Positions 5,028 to 9,618 of a stretch of DNA of 9,618 nt are shown here, piece after piece. This stretch comes from UBA724 sp049596815 (GTDB lineage: Bacteria; Bacteroidota; Bacteroidia; Flavobacteriales; Flavobacteriaceae). Below the pieces are notes generated by a model. That model saw only the letters and a program-made list of their open reading frames with translations. It made no database searches and was not told the DNA's origin. Each line of letters starts with the position of its first letter. The first letter of the stretch is position 1. Made by a program: the position numbers and the translations under genes. The stretch covers positions 1 to 9,618 of the forward strand of contig JBMYLY010000049.1 in the NCBI GenBank assembly GCA_049596815.1. The letters run 5' to 3'.

Positions 5028-5903
5028 ATGACACATTCAGAAAAAATGCTAAGAGATGACGCCCTTTCAGGGAAAGTCATCGTAGTGACAGGGGGAGGCA
5101 GTGGGCTAGGGAAAGCCATGACAACCTATTTTTTGGAATTGGGCGCCAAAGTGGCCATCACTTCTCGAAACTTAGAAAAGCTTCAAAATACTGCCCAAGA
5201 GCTTACTGAGCAAACTGGAGGCGAGTGTTTTGCAGTGGCTTGTGATGTTCGCGACTATGATCAGGTTGTTGAAATGCACAAACGAGTGATAGACAACTTG
5301 GGTACTGTTGATGTTTTGCTTAACAACGCCGCCGGAAACTTCATCTCACCCACCGAAAATTTATCTGCCAACGCCTTTGACACTATCATAGATATTGTTT
5401 TGAAGGGAACCAAAAACTGTACTTTGGTGTTTGGAAAACACTGGATCCAAACCAAACAAAAAAATGTAAACGTACTCAATATCATTACGACCTATGCTTT
5501 TACGGGCTCAGGCTATGTAGTGCCTTCTGCTGTTTCTAAAGCAGGCGTTTTGGCTATGACACGTTCGTTGGCAGTAGAATGGGCCAAATACGGAATGCGC
5601 TTCAACGCCATTGCACCAGGTCCCTTTCCAACCAAGGGTGCATGGGAACGTTTACTTCCGGGTCCTCTGGTCAAAAAATTTGACCCCGCAAAGAAAGTTC
5701 CTTTAGGTCGTGTAGGTGATCATCAGGAATTAGCCAACTTGGCGGCCTACATGGTTTCCGACTTTGGTGCCTATCTGAATGGCGAGACCATCGTGCTTGA
5801 TGGCGGTGAATGGCTTAAAGGTGCTGGACAGTTCAATATGCTCGACAAAATCCCGAAAGCCATGTGGACCATGTTGCGTAAAATTATGTTGAAAAAAAAA
5901 TAA
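5028..5903 (+). CDS. SDR oxidoreductase, 2,4-dienoyl-CoA reductase-like
   Basis: This 291-residue Rossmann-fold enzyme has TGGGSGLG at 21-28 for NADP(H), R47 where NADPH-preferring members bind the phosphate, and NNAAG at 99-103. The classical YxxxK tyrosine is Ser here (S167, with K171). A tyrosine occurs instead at 156, in TTYAFTGSG, 15 residues before K171. This is the Tyr-Ser-Lys arrangement of mitochondrial DECR1 (Y199, S210, K214), so the enzyme is probably active and acts on 2,4-dienoyl-CoA in unsaturated fatty acid beta-oxidation. The segments PGPFPTKGAW and ELANLAAYMVSD also match that subgroup. The start is uncertain: ATG 5028 lies almost on the predicted transcription start, and ATG 5046 (MLRDDALSGK) is a good alternative. 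No other fatty-acid genes are nearby. Confidence 0.88.
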   Translation: MTHSEKMLRDDALSGKVIVVTGGGSGLGKAMTTYFLELGAKVAITSRNLEKLQNTAQELTEQTGGECFAVACDVRDYDQVVEMHKRVIDNLGTVDVLLNNAAGNFISPTENLSANAFDTIIDIVLKGTKNCTLVFGKHWIQTKQKNVNVLNIITTYAFTGSGYVVPSAVSKAGVLAMTRSLAVEWAKYGMRFNAIAPGPFPTKGAWERLLPGPLVKKFDPAKKVPLGRVGDHQELANLAAYMVSDFGAYLNGETIVLDGGEWLKGAGQFNMLDKIPKAMWTMLRKIMLKKK

Positions 5904-5914
5904 ACAAAAACTAC

Positions 5915-5971
5915 GTTCACACCCTTCTTTTCCTCTTTTGAATTGCTATTTTTACTCCTTTCATTGTGAAC
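5915..5971 (+). promoter_or_regulatory. parA upstream region: distant inverted repeat and weak -7 box
   Basis: GTTCACA (5915-5921) and TGTGAAC (5965-5971) are perfect 7-nt inverted repeats. They bracket a T-rich stretch containing TATTTTTA (5947-5954), which is 7 of 8 to TAnnTTTG. No good -33 box is present. The repeats are not parS half-sites as I know them. Their placement just before the parA ATG makes a regulatory site conceivable. Confidence 0.28.
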
Positions 5972-5975
5972 ACTG

Positions 5976-6743
5976 ATGGGTAAAATAATCGCAGTAGCAA
6001 ATCAAAAAGGAGGCGTGGGTAAAACCACCACCGCAGTCAATTTAGCCGCTTGTTTGGGCGTCCTCGAAAAAAAAGTACTGCTTATTGATGCAGACCCTCA
6101 AGCCAATGCCACTTCTGGGCTAGGTGTGGATATCCATCAGGTCGAAAAAGGCACCTACCGACTATTAGAACATACAGCAACTTTAAGTGAAATCATTAAA
6201 AACACAAATACTGCCAATGTTGACTTGGTGCCTGCTCACATTGACTTGGTTGCTATAGAAATTGAACTCGTTGACAAGCCCAAAAGAGAATATATGCTCC
6301 AAGATGCACTGCAAAATGCAAGAAGTCAATATGATTACATCATTATCGATTGTGCGCCTTCGCTCGGGTTGTTGACACTCAATGCACTCACAGCTGCTGA
6401 TTCGGTACTGGTTCCCATCCAGTGTGAGTATTTCGCTTTGGAAGGACTTGGCAAATTACTCAACACCATTAAAAGTGTGCAACGCATTCACAACAAAGAC
6501 TTGGACATAGAGGGTATGTTGCTAACAATGTATGATTCGCGTTTGCGACTCTCCAACCAAGTGGTAGATGAGGTTAAAAAGCATTTTAATGACATGGTAT
6601 TTAAAACCATCATCCAACGCAATGTGAAGGTAGGAGAAGCACCTAGCCATGGGGAAAGTATTTTGTACTACGACAGCACCAGCAGAGGTGCTGAAAATTA
6701 TTTAAATTTAGCCCATGAGGTTATATCCAAAAACAGTGTTTGA
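5976..6743 (+). CDS. parA: Chromosome partitioning ATPase ParA (Soj)
   Basis: This is a 255-residue deviant-Walker ATPase. KGGVGKTT at 11-18 includes the signature lysine K11. LLIDADPQAN at 35-44 carries the Walker A' Asp D40, and IIIDCAPSLG at 122-131 carries the Walker B Asp D125. There is no N-terminal DNA-binding extension, so it is the short chromosomal Soj type, not a plasmid ParA with an HTH. ParA dimers bind DNA non-specifically and are displaced by ParB-parS complexes, moving newly replicated origins. ATG at 5976 gives the standard N terminus directly before the ATP-binding strand. It overlaps parB by one base (TGATG), and the pair probably forms one transcription unit with the genes downstream. 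Confidence 0.96.
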   Translation: MGKIIAVANQKGGVGKTTTAVNLAACLGVLEKKVLLIDADPQANATSGLGVDIHQVEKGTYRLLEHTATLSEIIKNTNTANVDLVPAHIDLVAIEIELVDKPKREYMLQDALQNARSQYDYIIIDCAPSLGLLTLNALTAADSVLVPIQCEYFALEGLGKLLNTIKSVQRIHNKDLDIEGMLLTMYDSRLRLSNQVVDEVKKHFNDMVFKTIIQRNVKVGEAPSHGESILYYDSTSRGAENYLNLAHEVISKNSV

Positions 6744-7621
6744 TGGCTAAAGCAAACAAAAAGCAAGTATTAGGCCGGGGACTTTCGGCACTATTAAACG
6801 ATCCTCAAAACGAAGCGACAACAGCAGACGATCAGATGATTGGGAATGTGATTGACCTCGATTTGTCTCAAATTGAAATCAATCCTTACCAGCCCCGTAC
6901 CCATTTCAACCAAGATGCGCTTGAAGAGTTGGCGCGCTCCATTGAGGCTTTGGGAGTCATTCAGCCGATAACCGTTAGAAAAATCGCTTTTCAAAAATAT
7001 CAGCTTGTTTCTGGAGAACGTCGTTTTCGTGCTTCCCAAAGTATCGGATTACAAAAAATACCCGCTTTTGTACGAATTGCCAATGACCAAGAGTCTTTGG
7101 AGATGGCTTTGGTTGAAAACATACAGCGAGAAGACCTTGACCCTATAGAAATTGCACTCTCCTACCAAAGACTCATCGAAGAAATTACCCTAACACAAGA
7201 CGCTTTGAGCTTGCGGGTAGGAAAAAAGCGTTCGACCATCACCAATTACTTGCGTTTGTTGCGCTTAGACCCAATCATACAAACAGGAATGCGTGATGGT
7301 TTTATAAGCATGGGGCATGGTCGTGCTTTAGTGACTATTGATGACCGTTCTAAACAGCTCGACCTTTACGAAAAAATTCTTTCAAACGGGCTCTCTGTTC
7401 GTGCTACCGAAGCATTGGTGCAAAAAGGAAACCAGAAAGATTTAGGCAAAAAGACCAAACCTGAATCCCTACCAGAAAAAGAAATGTCTTATTACAAAAG
7501 GGTGTTCGGTAAAAAAGTACAGGTTCAGCTCAATTCTTCAGGAGGCGGTCGCTTGGTCATCCCTTTTTCTTCAAAAAAAGAACTCAAAGAAATCACCAAA
7601 AAAATCAAAGGTGCGGACTAG
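6743..7621 (+). CDS. parB: Chromosome partitioning protein ParB (Spo0J), CTP-dependent clamp
   Basis: Starting at ATG 6743 the protein has 292 residues. A TTG one codon earlier is in frame but is less likely than the ATG overlapping the parA stop. The N-terminal LGRGLSALL (10-18) is the ParA-stimulating peptide, after a basic stretch. NPYQPR is at 47-52. GVIQPI (71-76), GERRFRAS (91-98) and ENIQR (125-129) are the three motifs of the ParB CTPase domain, which loads and spreads from parS as a sliding clamp. A helix-turn-helix at about 150-176 would read parS. A lysine-rich linker and a C-terminal dimerisation region end the protein. No parS was found in the window. The 3' end overlaps the next gene by 11 nt. 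Confidence 0.96.
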   Translation: MAKANKKQVLGRGLSALLNDPQNEATTADDQMIGNVIDLDLSQIEINPYQPRTHFNQDALEELARSIEALGVIQPITVRKIAFQKYQLVSGERRFRASQSIGLQKIPAFVRIANDQESLEMALVENIQREDLDPIEIALSYQRLIEEITLTQDALSLRVGKKRSTITNYLRLLRLDPIIQTGMRDGFISMGHGRALVTIDDRSKQLDLYEKILSNGLSVRATEALVQKGNQKDLGKKTKPESLPEKEMSYYKRVFGKKVQVQLNSSGGGRLVIPFSSKKELKEITKKIKGAD

Positions 7622-8150
7622 TCTTTTTTGTTTGTTTCTAATTTTTAGTTTTCTAGGCACCTATGGCCAAGACAAGAAAGAAAACCTATCTACCTATGAA
7701 ATAGACCCTTTGAGGCCTTCAAAAGCAGCTTTTTATTCTGCAGTCATACCGGGACTAGGTCAGATATACAACAAAAGATATTGGAAGGTTCCGTTGATTT
7801 ACGGCGGACTTGGTGCTTCGATTTATTTTTATGATTTTAACCAACGTAATTACAAACGCTATCGCAATGCCTACAAGCGACGTTTGGCCGGATATTCAGA
7901 TGATGAATTTCAGGAACTCTTTACTGATGACAATAGACTGTTGGATGGGCAAAATTTCTATAAACAAAATCGAGATCGCTCCATGCTATTTATCATTGGT
8001 ACCTATTTACTAAATATACTGGATGCCAACATAGACGCACACCTCAAACAATATAACGTAAATGATAATTTGAGCTTACAACCCACCATCGAACAAAACA
8101 CCTTTACCAACGATATGCAATGGGGCGTGGCCCTGACTTTAGATTTTTAA
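7611..8150 (+). CDS. DUF5683-type exported protein of unknown function
   Basis: This 179-residue protein starts at GTG 7611, inside the last codons of parB. The start is chosen because it completes a signal peptide (MRTS, a hydrophobic core, then TYG|QD at about 19-20). Residues 37-68 contain PSKAAFYSAVIPGLGQIYNKRYW followed by a hydrophobic stretch, the hallmark of the DUF5683 family in Bacteroidota. A middle region rich in Tyr, Arg and Lys follows, then a second hydrophobic stretch at about 124-137. The ending (ALTLDF) has an aromatic C terminus. It probably resides in the envelope. Its fixed place between parB and dapB in this phylum, recalled from general knowledge, suggests co-expression; no function is established and I do not propose one. 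Confidence 0.85.
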   Translation: MRTSLFCLFLIFSFLGTYGQDKKENLSTYEIDPLRPSKAAFYSAVIPGLGQIYNKRYWKVPLIYGGLGASIYFYDFNQRNYKRYRNAYKRRLAGYSDDEFQELFTDDNRLLDGQNFYKQNRDRSMLFIIGTYLLNILDANIDAHLKQYNVNDNLSLQPTIEQNTFTNDMQWGVALTLDF

Positions 8151-8154
8151 ACAC

Positions 8155-8853
8155 ATGAAAATAGCACTTTTGGGATACGGACGCATGGGCAAAGCCATAG
8201 AAAAAATTGCATTGCAGAGAGGTCACGAAGTGGTTGCCAAAATTGACAAAGACAACCCCTTAGACTCTTTAAACGACGCCGATGTAGCCATCAATTTTAG
8301 CATTCCAAATGCGGCTTTGGCCAATATTACCAATGCGCTCAACTCGGGTATTCCTGTAGTTTGTGGTACCACAGGCTGGTTGGAGCACAAAAAAGAGGTC
8401 GATGCATTGTGCAACAAACTTGAGGGGGCTTTTTTGTATGCCTCTAATTTTAGTTTGGGCGTCAATCTATTTTTTGAGCTCAATAAAAAATTGGCTAACT
8501 ACATGAAGCCTTTTACTGATTATAAAGCTGAGATTGAGGAAATTCATCACACCCAAAAACTCGATGCCCCTAGTGGCACAGCCATTACCTTGGCTGAGGG
8601 TATCATTGAAAACAGCACCCAAAGCCAATGGCATTTGGAAGGAGAAAGCGGATTGGGTATTCCAATTAGAGTACTTCGTGAGGATGAAGTACCAGGTACC
8701 CACACGGTGAGTTACCGATCAGAAATTGATTCCATAGACATTACCCATACTGCCCACAACCGTACCGGGTTTGCCTTAGGTGCAGTGGTGGCAGCTGAAT
8801 GGATTTTGGGCAAAAAAGGTGTCTTTGGCATGAGGGACGTATTGGGTCTATAA
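8155..8853 (+). CDS. dapB: 4-hydroxy-tetrahydrodipicolinate reductase
   Basis: This 232-residue cytoplasmic enzyme makes tetrahydrodipicolinate with NAD(P)H, a step toward lysine and the diaminopimelate of peptidoglycan. The nucleotide-binding GYGRMG is at 7-12. CGTTGW at 70-75 is the family signature. EIHHTQKLDAPSGTA (129-143) supplies the catalytic His131/His132 and Lys135 and the substrate-binding SGTA. At 232 residues it is about 40 shorter than E. coli DapB (273). The shortening lies between the first strand and CGTTGW, as in other Bacteroidota short forms; no motif is missing. It starts 4 nt after the DUF5683 gene without an SD. The call is firm. Confidence 0.96.
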   Translation: MKIALLGYGRMGKAIEKIALQRGHEVVAKIDKDNPLDSLNDADVAINFSIPNAALANITNALNSGIPVVCGTTGWLEHKKEVDALCNKLEGAFLYASNFSLGVNLFFELNKKLANYMKPFTDYKAEIEEIHHTQKLDAPSGTAITLAEGIIENSTQSQWHLEGESGLGIPIRVLREDEVPGTHTVSYRSEIDSIDITHTAHNRTGFALGAVVAAEWILGKKGVFGMRDVLGL

Positions 8854-8877
8854 GCATGCCTAGCTTGATATTTTTAT

Positions 8878-8885
8878 TATTTTCG
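8878..8885 (+). promoter_or_regulatory. Weak candidate -7 box for lepB
   Basis: TATTTTCG (8878-8885) is 7 of 8 to TAnnTTTG and lies 20 nt before the lepB ATG. A -33 TTTG at the right distance is absent. Just upstream, AAGC (8852-8855) and GCTT (8863-8866) can pair over 7 nt before a T-run at 8871-8875, a weak hairpin that might partly end dapB transcription. Confidence 0.25.
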
Positions 8886-8905
8886 TCAGTCAAAACCTAT
8901 ATGTT

Positions 8906-9618
8906 ATGACTTTTACCGAATGGTTCTATTTTTTCCTAACCATACAAGCAGTTCATTTTTTAGGCACCTGGAAACTCTACACCAGAGCTGGTCAGGCCGC
9001 ATGGAAAGCCGCCGTACCCATCTATAATGCCATTGTCTTGATGAAAATCATCAACCGCCCGCGCTGGTGGGTGGTGTTGCTTTTTTTACCTATAATCAAC
9101 CTAATTATGTTTCCGGTAATTTGGGTAGAAACCTTAAGAAGTTTTGGAAAAAACAGTAGCCTTGACACGCTTTTAGGTATTGCAACGCTAGGGATGTATA
9201 TCTATTACATCAACTACGCAACAGAAGAAAACTACGTTGAAAACCGCAGTTTGAAACCCAGAACAGCTTTTGGTGAATGGGTAGGTTCTATATTGTTTGC
9301 TGTGGTCATTGCCACCCTTGTACACACCTATTTTATTCAACCCTATATCATTCCGACCGGCTCATTGGAAAAAACCCTACTGACCGGTGACTTTCTTTTT
9401 GTTAGCAAATACCACTACGGTGCACGAATGCCGATGATTCCCACATCGGTTCCTTTTATCCATAACAAAATAAAGCTGGGCAACTTTGTTGCTCCTTCCT
9501 ACACCGATCTCATTCAGCTCCCGTACTGGAGACTTCCGGGGCTCACTGAGGTGGAAAGAAATGACATCGTAGTGTTCAATTATCCTGCCCACGATATTGA
9601 TGATCTGGGAGACGGAGC
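8906..9618 (+). CDS. lepB: Signal peptidase I with N-terminal DUF5684 domain (3' end missing)
   Basis: The frame is open from ATG 8906 to the window edge (237 full codons). The ATG at 8901 is out of frame and meets TGA at once. Residues 1-104 match a DUF5684-type membrane domain: AGQAAWKAAVPIYN, then a W-rich RPRWWVV, then hydrophobic helices. A further membrane anchor at about 126-143 precedes the peptidase S26 domain. IPTGSLEKTL (149-158) holds the catalytic serine S153, and GDFLFVSKYHYG follows. ERNDIVVFNYP (217-227) is the strand box before the catalytic lysine, which lies beyond the window. The Ser-to-box spacing is longer than in E. coli, as in the large Bacteroidota enzymes. It removes signal peptides from exported proteins; of those in this window, the cytochrome and DUF5683 protein are likely substrates. 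Confidence 0.94.
   Translation, partial: MTFTEWFYFFLTIQAVHFLGTWKLYTRAGQAAWKAAVPIYNAIVLMKIINRPRWWVVLLFLPIINLIMFPVIWVETLRSFGKNSSLDTLLGIATLGMYIYYINYATEENYVENRSLKPRTAFGEWVGSILFAVVIATLVHTYFIQPYIIPTGSLEKTLLTGDFLFVSKYHYGARMPMIPTSVPFIHNKIKLGNFVAPSYTDLIQLPYWRLPGLTEVERNDIVVFNYPAHDIDDLGDG

Noticed and set aside
5526..5540. The SDR as a catalytically dead enzyme because YxxxK is SxxxK.
   Set aside because: The DECR subgroup has this Ser and uses a Tyr 15 residues before the Lys, which is present here (Y156).
6740..6742. TTG as the parB start.
   Set aside because: The next codon is ATG overlapping the parA stop as TGATG, a standard coupled start, and the N-terminal motif spacing does not need the extra residue.
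5904..7621. A parS site (TGTTYCACGTGRAACA-like) in or near parAB.
   Set aside because: Reading through the region I found no 16-bp match on either strand. GTTCACA/TGTGAAC is too widely spaced to be one.

Overview
The window looks like ordinary chromosome of a Bacteroidota bacterium, most likely Flavobacteriaceae. The evidence is: AT-rich DNA with few Shine-Dalgarno sites; an exact TTTG-N19-TATATTTG promoter of the Bacteroidota primary sigma type; a flavobacterial-style HAAS/PspC protein; a LepB carrying an N-terminal DUF5684 domain; and the gene order parA-parB-DUF5683-dapB-lepB. I do not name a genus.

Layout. Positions 1-948 hold the 3' part of a PspC-type membrane protein gene, cut by the left edge. 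It converges on trxB (951-1889, minus strand), which reads away from a tRNA locus. That locus has a strong promoter (2058-2088), a leader with two look-alike mini-hairpins, tRNA-Pro(TGG) at 2163-2237 and tRNA-Pro(GGG) at 2255-2328. They are followed by degenerate tRNA-like copies in an 85-bp tandem arrangement; one copy has its T arm split by about 52 bp containing a 20-bp perfect palindrome.

Positions 2554-4989 form a tightly coupled four-gene operon with three successive 4-nt stop/start overlaps: a lipoprotein PQQ-type sugar dehydrogenase, a periplasmic c-type cytochrome, uridine kinase (udk), and a DivIC/FtsB-type division protein. The first two make a plausible periplasmic dehydrogenase and electron-acceptor pair. 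The last two are housekeeping genes apparently co-transcribed with it. A 2,4-dienoyl-CoA reductase-like SDR (5028-5903) follows, with a 14-bp perfect palindrome inside its likely promoter.

Positions 5976-8853 carry parA, parB, a DUF5683 protein and dapB with overlaps or a 4-nt gap. They join chromosome partitioning to lysine/diaminopimelate synthesis. The window closes with the first 237 codons of signal peptidase I (lepB), cut before its catalytic lysine. No stretch over 300 bases lacks a gene.

I found no clear new defence, mobile or biosynthetic system. The least ordinary sequence is the tRNA-Pro array with its decayed copies and palindromic insert (about 2090-2500). Next come the palindrome in the SDR promoter and the mixed-function operon.
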